Assembly (NCBI GenBank): GCA_963837395.1
Contig: CAWINI010000003.1
Span: forward strand, 620,001 to 684,000
Direction of reading: 5' to 3'
Origin: CAVZQN01 sp963837395
Lineage (GTDB): Bacteria; Acidobacteriota; HRBIN11; JAKEFK01
DNA length: 64,000 nt
Of this stretch, positions 1 through 7,989 are shown piece by piece; position 1 is the stretch's first letter; each line of letters starts with the position of its first letter. Below the pieces are notes generated by a model. That model searched no databases. It was not told the origin of the DNA and worked only from the letters and a program-made list of their open reading frames with translations. Made by a program: the position numbers and the translations under genes.

Positions 1-1883
1 GCTTCGGTTTGAAGGATTTCGATTTTCTTGTCGGCTTCATCGCGCATTGCAACCGGTAATCCGGGCAAGGCTTTAATGTTGATGTATTGATCAATAGCGT
101 GACCATACCGTTTTTGGCGCCGGTAAGCTTCCGCTTTTAGCTTGTATGCCGCAATTTTTTGGGCAAAATCGGCGCTAGGAAGATCAATGGCTTCCAGCGC
201 TTTCAATGCAGCGCTTTCATGATCTAATTCCAGCCAGTATCGCGCCAGCAACAATCTGGCTTTGGCAGCAGCCGTACCTTTATCTACGAGAGGTGTTTTT
301 GAAAGGATTTCAATTGCATCTTCAATTTCACCCTGTTTGTAAATCGCAACAGCTTGATTGCAGAGCCCATTAATTTTCTGATTTGCCACAATCTGCGAAG
401 CATATGTGTTCATTTGCATGGTTTCTGCGGAAAGTGTCTGTGCAATCGGTATCAACCTGAAAATGTGAAGAGTTGCGATTCCAAGAGCGATCGCAATTAC
501 AAAAACCAGCAGCGCCAAATTTCCCTGAAGTGCGCTCCATGTTTGCCAAATCGGACGTTCCTTCTTTCGATAAAAATCCTGCCAGCGGACCCACTTTGAA
601 TCGTTCGGCGACAATATTGCATCTTTGTCTTGCGTCTGCAAAATCTGTCTGATTTGTGTAGCTGCAAACGTGTCTGATGGTGCTAGTTTTAAAATTCGTT
701 TGTAATATGAAACACATTGAATCAAGTCCCCGCTGGATTTTGCCAGAGTCGCTAAACGTTGAAGTATTTGAATGTTTTCAGGATTTGATCGAAGTGATTG
801 CTCTAATTGAACGATTTTAGGATCGGTCTGTTCACCGTGTGAATATCCGAGCCGCGAGCGCAAGGATTTTAATTCATTCTCGATTCCTTTATCCTTCGGC
901 CTCAAAAATTGGGCACGTGATAAAGCAATGATTGCTCTGTCCCATTGTTCTTGTAATTGAAATTGATCAGCTTGCAGGGCATATTCTTCAGCCCGAAGAA
1001 CATTTAGCTGCTCTACTGACTGAGCAGGCTTTTTCAAAAAGTTTGCAAGAACTTCCTGAGATCTCACTTCACCAAAATGGTCTACATAAGAATCGATCAT
1101 GTGCAGAGCATCTTCCGCGTTCTGTACACGCTTATTCAGCTCCTTTTCGATCATTCCATCAACCATTTCTTCTAAAGCAGCTGGCAATGTTGGATCTAAT
1201 TCGAACAGAAGTTTGGCGTTGCATGCGGTAATCTGCATCGTGGTCCATTCTGATTTTTCTTCCAAAAACGGATGCTGACCGGTCAGCATCCGGTATGCGA
1301 TCACACCTGCTGAAAATAAATCGCAACGATAGTCCGCTTCTTTGCCCAATAAATGTTCAGGCGCAAGATACATTTGTTGTTTCCGTTTAATGCGAGTCTG
1401 CACCTGCTTCAAGAATGTATTTTTTAAGTCCAGAAACTGGAAATCATCAATCTTGACGATACCATTTACAGCCAGCAACACTTTTGCCGGATTTAACATT
1501 CCATGAAAAATTCCAATGCTGTGCGCATACTGAAGACCACGTAATATTTCTTGAAGAATGAATGCTGCAATTTCCGGGGGAATTGTTGACGCTTTTTCCA
1601 TCAGATCTTCCAGGGTGCCGTAATCCATGTGCTCCTGGATCTGATACATGTAACGCCCTTCAACTCCGTAATCGAGAGTTGCAATGATGTTGCGATGCCG
1701 CATCTGGTAGGAGTTTCTTAATCGCTGGAGGATAGCTTCGCGGACTTCTTCGTTCGTGATGCTTAATTGATCATAAAGGCGAATTTTTACGTAGTAATTT
1801 TCATGAACATGGCGTCCTAAAAAAAGTTCGGAAAGTGTATTGCGTTCCAGACTCTTAATGATTTGGAAGTTCTTTATCTGCAT
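1..1883 (-). CDS. Ser/Thr pseudokinase with TPR-like region and one membrane segment (3' end outside window)
   Basis: About 627 codons are visible; the C-terminus runs off the window. Residues 1-270 have the protein kinase fold: the beta-3 lysine is kept (YVKIRL, K33) and an APE motif is present (YLAPEHL, about 172-178). The catalytic loop reads HGMLNPAKV (127-135) where active kinases have HRDLKPxN, so the catalytic Asp, Lys and Asn are all replaced. The DFG motif is DFQ (147-149) and there is no glycine-rich loop. Residues 290-415 are helical and TPR-like, a membrane segment lies at about 454-478, and more helical repeats follow, probably outside the cytoplasm. The ATG is the only start after the in-frame stop. 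A GGGGGAG from the adjacent palindromic repeat lies about 17 bases upstream. I infer a non-catalytic signalling scaffold; phosphotransfer is unlikely. Confidence 0.85.
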   Translation of the reverse strand, partial: MQIKNFQIIKSLERNTLSELFLGRHVHENYYVKIRLYDQLSITNEEVREAILQRLRNSYQMRHRNIIATLDYGVEGRYMYQIQEHMDYGTLEDLMEKASTIPPEIAAFILQEILRGLQYAHSIGIFHGMLNPAKVLLAVNGIVKIDDFQFLDLKNTFLKQVQTRIKRKQQMYLAPEHLLGKEADYRCDLFSAGVIAYRMLTGQHPFLEEKSEWTTMQITACNAKLLFELDPTLPAALEEMVDGMIEKELNKRVQNAEDALHMIDSYVDHFGEVRSQEVLANFLKKPAQSVEQLNVLRAEEYALQADQFQLQEQWDRAIIALSRAQFLRPKDKGIENELKSLRSRLGYSHGEQTDPKIVQLEQSLRSNPENIQILQRLATLAKSSGDLIQCVSYYKRILKLAPSDTFAATQIRQILQTQDKDAILSPNDSKWVRWQDFYRKKERPIWQTWSALQGNLALLVFVIAIALGIATLHIFRLIPIAQTLSAETMQMNTYASQIVANQKINGLCNQAVAIYKQGEIEDAIEILSKTPLVDKGTAAAKARLLLARYWLELDHESAALKALEAIDLPSADFAQKIAAYKLKAEAYRRQKRYGHAIDQYINIKALPGLPVAMRDEADKKIEILQTE

Positions 1884-1900
1884 TTTTTCATATTTATTTT

Positions 1901-1992
1901 CTCCCCCTTATGAAGGGAGAGATGGAAGAGGGGGTTGAGATTCTTTCTAATCCCTCCAACCACCCCTAATCCCCCTCCTTCATAAGGAGGGG
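1901..1992. repeat. Palindromic intergenic repeat, family A (CCCCCTTATGAAGGGGG type), full length
   Basis: Two short palindromes (CTCCCCCTTATGAAGGGAG and CCCCCTCCTTCATAAGGAGG) flank a degenerate inverted GGGGGTTG / CCAACCACCCC pair, giving a foldable element of about 92 bases. Related copies lie at 41281-41376 and 43395-43476, with half copies near 10228 and 48242. The right arm encodes the last residues and the stop codon of the LipM-like gene, so it extends into a coding region. Confidence 0.8.
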
Positions 1993-2775
1993 ACCCCGTG
2001 TCCAATCGCTGCTTTGATATTTGCTTTCCAGGTTCTTTGCAAATTCCAGTTCCTTTGGTTCCAAATCGGCTTGTTCAAAATTCAAGTTGAGAACTTCTTC
2101 AAATCCTTCAATGACACTCTGCTGAACCTCATCAAATTCAGGAGCTTCACCCAAAATCGCGCGCAGTGGCGCAATTTTCATTTCAATTTCAGGATCGGGA
2201 TTATTTACACAGCCTTGCTGCAGCTTCAAATCGAAATCAAAAAGAATTGAGCCATGTTGAAGAAAAGCATTCCGGGAACGCTTTTGAGCACTGCCAATAA
2301 TTTTCTTTTCATTTTCTGCTAACTCAAATTGTGAGACTGAAACAAAGCATTGTGCTTTTTTGATTTGATTTGGTTGATCAGATTGGAGAGAAATAGCAGC
2401 TCGCGTTACACCCATGTTCTGCAATGCTAAGTCCAAAGCTCGCGCGATCAATTGATATGTTTCCTGCAAAGAGCAGTCCTTAAAAGTCCCCCGATCCAGC
2501 GGGGCCGCGATCGAATACGTCATCTCCAGATGATGTAGTACGGCACGGCCGCCAGTAAATCGTCGTACTACATGTATATTATTATGCACACAGAAGGGCT
2601 CGCACACAACACTTTTGTAATTCTGAAAATAGCCAATCGATAATGTTGGCCGGTCCCATGTATATAAACGCAACACCGGTAGCTTTGCTGTTGCTGCGAA
2701 ATGGTAGAGAGATTCGTCCATCGCCATTTGCTTATAGCCAGGCAAATCTTTATTAACGATCAAACGCCATTCCAT
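1966..2775 (-). CDS. lipM: LipM-like octanoyltransferase / lipoate-protein ligase A family
   Basis: The 269-residue length is usual for LipM. The protein would move octanoyl groups from acyl-ACP to the lipoyl domain of GcvH-type proteins, the first step of lipoic acid synthesis. Visible family motifs are RRFTGGRAVLH (71-81), the acyl-binding signature, and KKIIGSAQKR (157-166) with the conserved lysine. A cysteine in AQCFVS (C143) sits where the LipM acyl-thioester cysteine lies, which favours octanoyltransferase over ATP-dependent ligase. The C-terminal residues (RGPLLMKEGD) and the stop are encoded by a family A palindrome, so the native tail may have been replaced. The gene is transcribed toward the pseudokinase. 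A lipoate ligase remains possible. Confidence 0.88.
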   Translation of the reverse strand: MEWRLIVNKDLPGYKQMAMDESLYHFAATAKLPVLRLYTWDRPTLSIGYFQNYKSVVCEPFCVHNNIHVVRRFTGGRAVLHHLEMTYSIAAPLDRGTFKDCSLQETYQLIARALDLALQNMGVTRAAISLQSDQPNQIKKAQCFVSVSQFELAENEKKIIGSAQKRSRNAFLQHGSILFDFDLKLQQGCVNNPDPEIEMKIAPLRAILGEAPEFDEVQQSVIEGFEEVLNLNFEQADLEPKELEFAKNLESKYQSSDWTRGPLLMKEGD

Positions 2776-2784
2776 AAACGTATG

Positions 2785-2850
2785 AGGATAGAGAATTGAA
2801 AATAGAGGATAGCACAGCTAACAATCCTCTATTCTCTATCCTCAATTCTC
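2785..2850. repeat. Intergenic inverted repeat, family B (ATTGAGGATAGAG type)
   Basis: GAGGATAGAGAATTGAAAA and the following ATAGAGGAT are mirrored after a short spacer by ATCCTCTATTCTCTATCC and CTCAATTCTC, giving a long imperfect stem. The same words recur at 7188-7214, 14088-14144 and 38197-38300, always between genes. Confidence 0.75.
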
Positions 2851-2906
2851 AGTTCAAAGGATCGGAAGAATGGATTGTTGAAGCAGTGGAACGATCTAGC
2901 GAAGTA

Positions 2907-4395
2907 TTAGGAGTCAATCTGTGCTTTCTGGAGTCGGCCGCTGAAGTCAACGTAAATTGTTTTCCATTCGGTATACAGATCTAAAACTGTGGGGCCACCT
3001 TCCCTGTGTCCGTTACCTGTTTGTTTTGTTCCACCAAATGGTAAATGCACTTCGGCACCGATCGTGGGTGCGTTAATATAGGTAATCCCTGTGTTCAAAT
3101 CCCGCATCGCTTGAAAAGCATTATCAACATTGCTGGTATAGATCGAGCTGGACAGTCCGTATTCAGTATCATTACAGATCTGAATTGCATTTTCAAAATT
3201 CCGGCAACGCAAAACTGAAACGACCGGTCCGAATATTTCTTCCTTCGCCATTTTCATTTCCGGAGTTACATCTCCAAAGACCGTTGCCGCATAGAAAAAG
3301 CCGTGATCATAGGGACCTCCACGCAAGCGCTCACCACCGCACAGCAGCTTCGCACCTTCTTGACGGCCGCTTTGAACATAATACTCAACCTTGGTCATCT
3401 GCGTTTCGTTTATGATCGGACCCATTTCTATTTCAGGATCCAGTCCATTTCCGATTTTCAAACTACGGACTCGCGGCAAGAATCGATTCAGGAATTCATC
3501 ATAGATACGTTCATGCAATATTAACCGGCTTGCTGCAGTACAGCGCTGGCCTGTTGTTCCAAAACCGCCCCACAAGGCGCCGTCCGCTGCAAGATCAAGG
3601 TTTGCATCATCCATGACAATGATTGCATTCTTACCACCCATCTCGAGCGAAATCCGTTTAAAGCGAGAAGATGCCATCTCATTGATGATCTTCCCGATTC
3701 GAGTGCTGCCTGTAAACGAAACAACCGGTACATCGGGATGAGTCACCAATGTTTCCGGCGCTTCAGGAGTTGATGACGTTACAAGATTGATTACACCAGG
3801 AGGCAAACCCGCTTCGTGCAAGATCCTTACGAAGTGATGCGCAGATAATGGTGCTTCCGGTGATGGCTTCAATACAACTGTATTTCCAGCAACCAATGCC
3901 GGAATTGTTTTCCATGATGGAATCGCCATCGGAAAATTCCATGGCGTGATCATCGCAGCGGTGCCGAGAGGCATGCGCATCGACATCATATATTTGTTCG
4001 GCAATTCAGAATGCGTAGTATGACCATGCAACCGCCGCCCTTCAGCAGCGATGTAGTAGGTCATATCGATCGCTTCTTGCACATCCCCAGCTGCTTCTTT
4101 CAGGACTTTACCCATTTCACGAGTCATATCATGGGCAAGACGATCTTTTTCACGGAACCAATGTTTCTGCGGCGCGATACAAAATCTCAGCCCGGCGGGG
4201 AGCAGGAGTGAGTCGCCATTTTTGATAGGCCGATTTTGCCGCATCTATTGCTGCGAGCGCATCAGCTGCGCGGCTCTCAGCAAAATCTCCACACACATCA
4301 CGCGTATCAGCTGGATTGATATCCGGAAATGTCTCTCCTGAAATTGAATCGACCCACTCACCGCGAATCAGATTCCTATAACGCGGAACATTCAT
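2907..4395 (-). CDS. NAD(P)+-dependent aldehyde dehydrogenase, interrupted by a +1 frameshift
   Basis: The N-terminal 80 residues (from MNVPRYRNLIRGEW) are in one frame, which ends at a TGA at 4150-4152. The rest continues in the next frame from REKDRLAHDM. Removing one G from the GG at 4154-4155 joins them into a 495-residue protein, the normal length for the superfamily. In the joined numbering the general-base Glu is in LEMGGK (about E251), the nucleophile Cys in GQRCTA (about C285), and the cofactor loop is FTGSTRIG. It would oxidise an aldehyde to an acid; the substrate cannot be told from the sequence. The gene starts inside the last codons of the bactofilin gene (20-base overlap), so the two are probably co-transcribed. 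The frameshift could be a sequencing error or real inactivation. Confidence 0.85.
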
Positions 4396-4960
4396 GACTT
4401 CGCAAACCGCTTACTTTTTTACGAGCTCGTTCTCCGGTTCGGACCCGCCTCTCGGATTTCATGGCCTGAGATGGACCTGGAGGACTCATATCGATACTTC
4501 CTTTGAACATAGCTGATTCAGCAATTGCCAGTTTGGGAGCTTGAATGTTTCCCTCTAACTGTCCAGTGGAAGTTAAATCGACTTTATTCGTTGCGAAAAT
4601 ATTCCCCTTGACCCGGCCCGAAATGGTAATTGTATTGGCACGGATATCCGCGCGAACTTTGCCTGCGGGCGCAACAAGCACATCATTGGTGGATTCAATT
4701 GTGCCTTCAACGGTACCTTCAATTGTGATGTTTTCGTCAGCGGAGATATCACCACGTATCGTTAGATTTTGACCAATGATCGTATTGCTTCCCCGTTTTT
4801 GAGCAGAAGCAGGAGCAGGAGCTGGCGCCGGAGCTGGTGCGGGAGCCGAAACGGGTGGTTGATACTTTACCTCAGCCGGCTTTGGTGCTGGCTGAGCTGG
4901 TGGCGGAACGGGTTGTTCAGGTTGACCCATATTGTTCTCTTTCTTGTCGAAAAATTTCAT
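4376..4960 (-). CDS. Bactofilin (DUF583 / CcmA-like) cytoskeletal protein
   Basis: The 194-residue protein has a short charged N-terminus, a Pro/Ala-rich linker (alternating A-P near residues 38-52), then a right-handed beta-helix repeat domain with the bactofilin signature (GQNLTIRGDI, ITIEGTVEGTI, ADIRANTITI, VKGNI), and a basic tail. Bactofilins polymerise without nucleotide and scaffold cell-wall or stalk proteins at the membrane. I start it at the ATG giving MKFFDKKENN, because the longer open frame runs through the tRNA gene just upstream. A second ATG 30 bases later (MGQPEQ), after AAAGAG, is an alternative. The gene overlaps the aldehyde dehydrogenase by 20 bases. Confidence 0.9.
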   Translation of the reverse strand: MKFFDKKENNMGQPEQPVPPPAQPAPKPAEVKYQPPVSAPAPAPAPAPAPASAQKRGSNTIIGQNLTIRGDISADENITIEGTVEGTIESTNDVLVAPAGKVRADIRANTITISGRVKGNIFATNKVDLTSTGQLEGNIQAPKLAIAESAMFKGSIDMSPPGPSQAMKSERRVRTGERARKKVSGLRSHECSAL

Positions 4961-4983
4961 TTCAGAATCCCTCAGCGTTTTAT

Positions 4984-5059
4984 TGGAGCGGGCAACGGGG
5001 TTCGAACCCGCGACATCAAGCTTGGGAAGCTTGCACTCTACCAACTGAGTTATGCCCGC
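4984..5059 (-). tRNA. tRNA-Gly (anticodon CCC), CCA encoded
   Basis: On the minus strand a full cloverleaf folds: acceptor GCGGGCA / TGCCCGC, D-arm ACTC-GAGT, anticodon stem CAAGC / GCTTG with loop TTCCCAA, T-arm GCGGG-TTCGAAC-CCCGT. The loop gives anticodon CCC, reading GGG. The 3' CCA is encoded (TGG at 4984-4986 on the plus strand). Total length is 76 bases. Confidence 0.95.
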
Positions 5060-5084
5060 TCAAGGTTTTCCATGTTATCACAAT

Positions 5085-6170
5085 TTATGGTGGAGATGCT
5101 GAAACGAGGATGAGCTGATGAGTTACATCATAGCTTTGTACTCGCAACCCAGCCACCAATAAGAAAACACGATTGGCAACAACTGCAAGAGAAACTCCTG
5201 AAAAATCCACGGATGTATTAATTTCAAGACTCTTCACTCCTTGCTGCGTAATTTCATTCACTAACAATCGAGCATGAGTCAAAACCGTGGGATAAAAAAA
5301 GCTTTTGCGATCTGATTGATATACAAGTTGGTTTCGAGAATCCTCAATTAAGCCCGGCGCTACAGTTCCTGGAAGTCTCAAAACATTTTCGGTATTCAAC
5401 GAGTCATTGAGAAAATAAATTTGTGGAATTTCAGTAAACTGCCGGCGTATGACTGCGAACTGACACAGATCCGGATCAAATCCGATTTCTTCCGGAGTTC
5501 GCAACGGACGAATGTGATTGTTCTTTACGGTCCGAACGACTGTGCTTGTTATTGCCGCAAAACTTGATGAGCAAGTATCCAATGCCAGATCAGTGTGCGC
5601 CTCTTGTCGAGTCAATCGTATCGGCGTACCGACACGATGACCGCCCAAATCTACATTTGCAAAAAAGCTGACAGTACTGCCAGTTGAAGTTGCATTGAGT
5701 AACAAAGACTCTACGCCCACACTTTGATCCCAGGTCATGCCCGCAACAGAAAGCTTCTTGGCAGAAATCCCACTGCGTTTTGCATCGTCCACGCTGTAAA
5801 AAACTGAACGCGTTACAGCTTTGTTCAGAACATTGATTGACAGCATCGATAATGCTTGTGATTTGTTCTGCTGAACGGCTGCCAGTAAAACGGAATGTGA
5901 ACCGATATAATCTGCGAGCCGGAGTGTCTGCCCGGCAATTGTTATTGAGAACCGCTGAATGATTGATTCATTATCCACGCGACGCCTTTCAACAATCACA
6001 ATGGATGAAGGCTTATTAAGCTTTTCATAAACAAGAATCAATTCGTTACGAGATTGATCTACGAATAAAAAGCTTTTCTTCAGGGGCTGATCTGATTGCG
6101 GAACAATCAGCAGTTCTTCAGCTCCTAACCACAAAGGCACACAGACTAATAGCAAGAGAGCTTTGATCAC
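5085..6170 (-). CDS. Secreted protein of unknown function
   Basis: I do not recognise a family. With the GTG start at 6170 (MIKALLLLVCVPLWLGAEE) the N-terminus is a clean signal peptide with a likely cleavage after LGA. The frame is open further upstream but those codons overlap the end of the PAP2 gene, so the later start is preferred. The rest (about 340 residues) is rich in alternating hydrophobic residues and turn residues, suggesting a beta-propeller or other all-beta fold; this is inference. There are only two mature cysteines and no clear catalytic motif. It starts 19 bases after the PAP2 stop, so the two are likely one operon. Confidence 0.6.
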   Translation of the reverse strand: MIKALLLLVCVPLWLGAEELLIVPQSDQPLKKSFLFVDQSRNELILVYEKLNKPSSIVIVERRRVDNESIIQRFSITIAGQTLRLADYIGSHSVLLAAVQQNKSQALSMLSINVLNKAVTRSVFYSVDDAKRSGISAKKLSVAGMTWDQSVGVESLLLNATSTGSTVSFFANVDLGGHRVGTPIRLTRQEAHTDLALDTCSSSFAAITSTVVRTVKNNHIRPLRTPEEIGFDPDLCQFAVIRRQFTEIPQIYFLNDSLNTENVLRLPGTVAPGLIEDSRNQLVYQSDRKSFFYPTVLTHARLLVNEITQQGVKSLEINTSVDFSGVSLAVVANRVFLLVAGLRVQSYDVTHQLILVSASPP

Positions 6171-6189
6171 CGAAATATCATAGCATGTG

Positions 6190-7161
6190 CTACGTTTGTA
6201 GTATGCCGGGCGTGAACTTAGCGGCGAGGCTTTTTCTAAACCGTTCCCACGCTTGCTCCCAGACCGGTGCATAGCGATACGCAAGTAATCCCAGAATCCA
6301 ACCTGCAAATAAATCGACTACGTAATGATGCCGCAAATAGATCGTGGCTAGATGTAATCCGATCGCGAATGGAAGAAGGAACCAAAAAAGCTTTCGCACA
6401 AAACGCCACGAATAAATCAAAGATAACAAAGTGATTGCGGCGTGCAATGAGGGAAAAGCAGCACGAGAACTGGAAGGAGTAATTGAAACCATCCCCTTTT
6501 GTGTTGAAAGAAGCAATCCACCTTCCAAATGATGAGTATATTGATCAGCAATCCACAATCGCGGCGGCATCGTTGGAAACATAATGTACAGCACGTAACC
6601 CCAGTAAAAACAAAGCACGATGGTTACCAGCGTTTCTCTAGCTTGTAAATCTTTTTTTTGAATGTATAGAGTCACAGGCAAAAGAATTATTAGCGGAAGA
6701 TACAGCGCATAAAAGAGTGAAAACGTTTCCGTAAGCCACGGTGTATAGAATTTTTGCGCCCACAATGTTGGCTCAACTCCGAAGATCCAGATATCGGCTT
6801 TTAGAAACCAATCTGCGACATCATGCGGATTCACGAAGTGAATGGTGTCGTGCAAATTTGTATAGATTGCGAGTGCGGTCACGAAAGGTATACAGCTGCG
6901 CAGAACGGAATAAAAACGCGACTTGTGTGATCGTTTGGATAAATATGGGATCAATGGAATCAGAATGGCCACGATAATTATTCGCCATAAACCCCCGATG
7001 ATTTTTCTACCAAGGCCGTAACCTTCTAACCAGAAATGGAAATTTGCACGAAGGGTTATTGCCAGACAGGGGATGAAAAAGAAATAAGCAATGAACTCCT
7101 CCATCCGCATTTCAGAAAGTTTTCGGAGAACCCAGCTGTTCTTCCAATCCACCAATTTCAT
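6190..7161 (-). CDS. PAP2-superfamily membrane phosphatase / phosphotransferase (Aur1-Ipt1-like group)
   Basis: A 323-residue integral membrane protein with about six hydrophobic helices. It carries the three phosphatase motifs of the PAP2_3 group: PTMPPRLW (about 196-203), FPSLHAA with H240, and LRHHYVVD with H279 and D283. These residues form the phospho-histidine site that hydrolyses or transfers lipid phosphates (phosphatidic acid, undecaprenyl-PP or inositol-lipid substrates). The exact substrate is not resolvable. It lies between comF and the secreted protein, on the same strand. A family B repeat separates it from comF. Confidence 0.85.
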   Translation of the reverse strand: MKLVDWKNSWVLRKLSEMRMEEFIAYFFFIPCLAITLRANFHFWLEGYGLGRKIIGGLWRIIIVAILIPLIPYLSKRSHKSRFYSVLRSCIPFVTALAIYTNLHDTIHFVNPHDVADWFLKADIWIFGVEPTLWAQKFYTPWLTETFSLFYALYLPLIILLPVTLYIQKKDLQARETLVTIVLCFYWGYVLYIMFPTMPPRLWIADQYTHHLEGGLLLSTQKGMVSITPSSSRAAFPSLHAAITLLSLIYSWRFVRKLFWFLLPFAIGLHLATIYLRHHYVVDLFAGWILGLLAYRYAPVWEQAWERFRKSLAAKFTPGILQT

Positions 7162-7187
7162 AAACTGCCTACCTTAGCATAGGAAGA

Positions 7188-7214
7188 CAATTGAGGATAG
7201 AGGATTGAGGATAG
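7188..7214. repeat. Intergenic repeat, family B, short copy
   Basis: ATTGAGGATAGAGGATTGAG and following bases match the arms of the family B repeats elsewhere in the window. The copy ends at the stop codon of the ComF gene. No inverted partner is present here. Confidence 0.6.
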
Positions 7215-7215
7215 T

Positions 7216-7989
7216 TCATCTTAGCTCCGCACGAGCGATGGTTACGGCATAAACTCGTTTAACGCCGTTTTGCCGTAACACCCGCGCGCATTCATTCAGC
7301 GTGCTGCCTGTGGTAATAACATCATCAACGAGCAATACACTTTTGATCAGTCTTTTGCTGCGGAATTGAAATACATTTTGAAGATTGGATCGCCGGGTTG
7401 AGCCCGATAGCGAGCTTTGCGGTTTCGTTTTACTGATTTTCTTCAGCGCATTCCACACTGGAAGATCCCACAATTTCGCAATTCGAATTGCCAGAATTTC
7501 AGCCTGATTAAAAGTACGCGTCCATTCTCTGTTCTTGTGAAGCGGAACCGGCACAATCGCTTTGATTGAAGAGGGAAATTCAGTTCTGGCTAATACAAAT
7601 AGCTGATCACCAAAATAGTGCAGATAGCGTCCTTTGCGAAGATATTTTGCTTCCTTAATCATTTGAGCAGTCAATCCTTCATATTCATACGCCGAGCGGA
7701 TTGCAGTAATACGATGTTTGCGCTTATGGCATTCCGGACAGATTTTTACTTTCCAATGTTGCGGGAATGCTGTTCCACAGCGCAGACAAAATGGCTCACG
7801 AATTTTGGGTAAAGACAATTCGCAATCAGCACACATTACATCCGGATATTCGAGTAGTGTATTGCAGCCAGGGCAAGGCCAGGGGAACAAAAGACTGGAA
7901 AGTGAATTTCGTAATTTTCCAAGAAAGATCGAAAGGTGGATTCTAGTAACGAATAACAGCGGACGGGCTTTTGGCATCTTCAACTCCAA
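7216..7989 (-). CDS. comF: ComF family protein (double zinc finger plus phosphoribosyltransferase domain)
   Basis: The 257-residue protein has an N-terminal four-cysteine zinc region (CPGCNTLL, CADCELSLP) and a second cysteine pair (CLRCGTAF, CPECHKRK), then a type I PRTase domain. The PRPP loop is LLVDDVITTGST, followed by LNECARVLRQNG. ComF proteins support DNA uptake in competent species, and homologues (GntX) occur widely in non-competent bacteria, so competence here is only inferred. The start overlaps the end of the LapB-like gene by 47 bases; a second in-frame ATG (MPKARPLLF) 12 bases later is possible. Confidence 0.9.
   Translation of the reverse strand: MELKMPKARPLLFVTRIHLSIFLGKLRNSLSSLLFPWPCPGCNTLLEYPDVMCADCELSLPKIREPFCLRCGTAFPQHWKVKICPECHKRKHRITAIRSAYEYEGLTAQMIKEAKYLRKGRYLHYFGDQLFVLARTEFPSSIKAIVPVPLHKNREWTRTFNQAEILAIRIAKLWDLPVWNALKKISKTKPQSSLSGSTRRSNLQNVFQFRSKRLIKSVLLVDDVITTGSTLNECARVLRQNGVKRVYAVTIARAELR

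Noticed and set aside
4141..4160. Programmed +1 frameshift at CCG TGA in the aldehyde dehydrogenase
   Set aside because: No stimulatory element is visible and three other genes have similar one-base indels, so an error or mutation is simpler.
4961..5044. N-terminal extension of the bactofilin frame (28 codons)
   Set aside because: It is a translation of the tRNA-Gly gene; the next ATG is the likely start.
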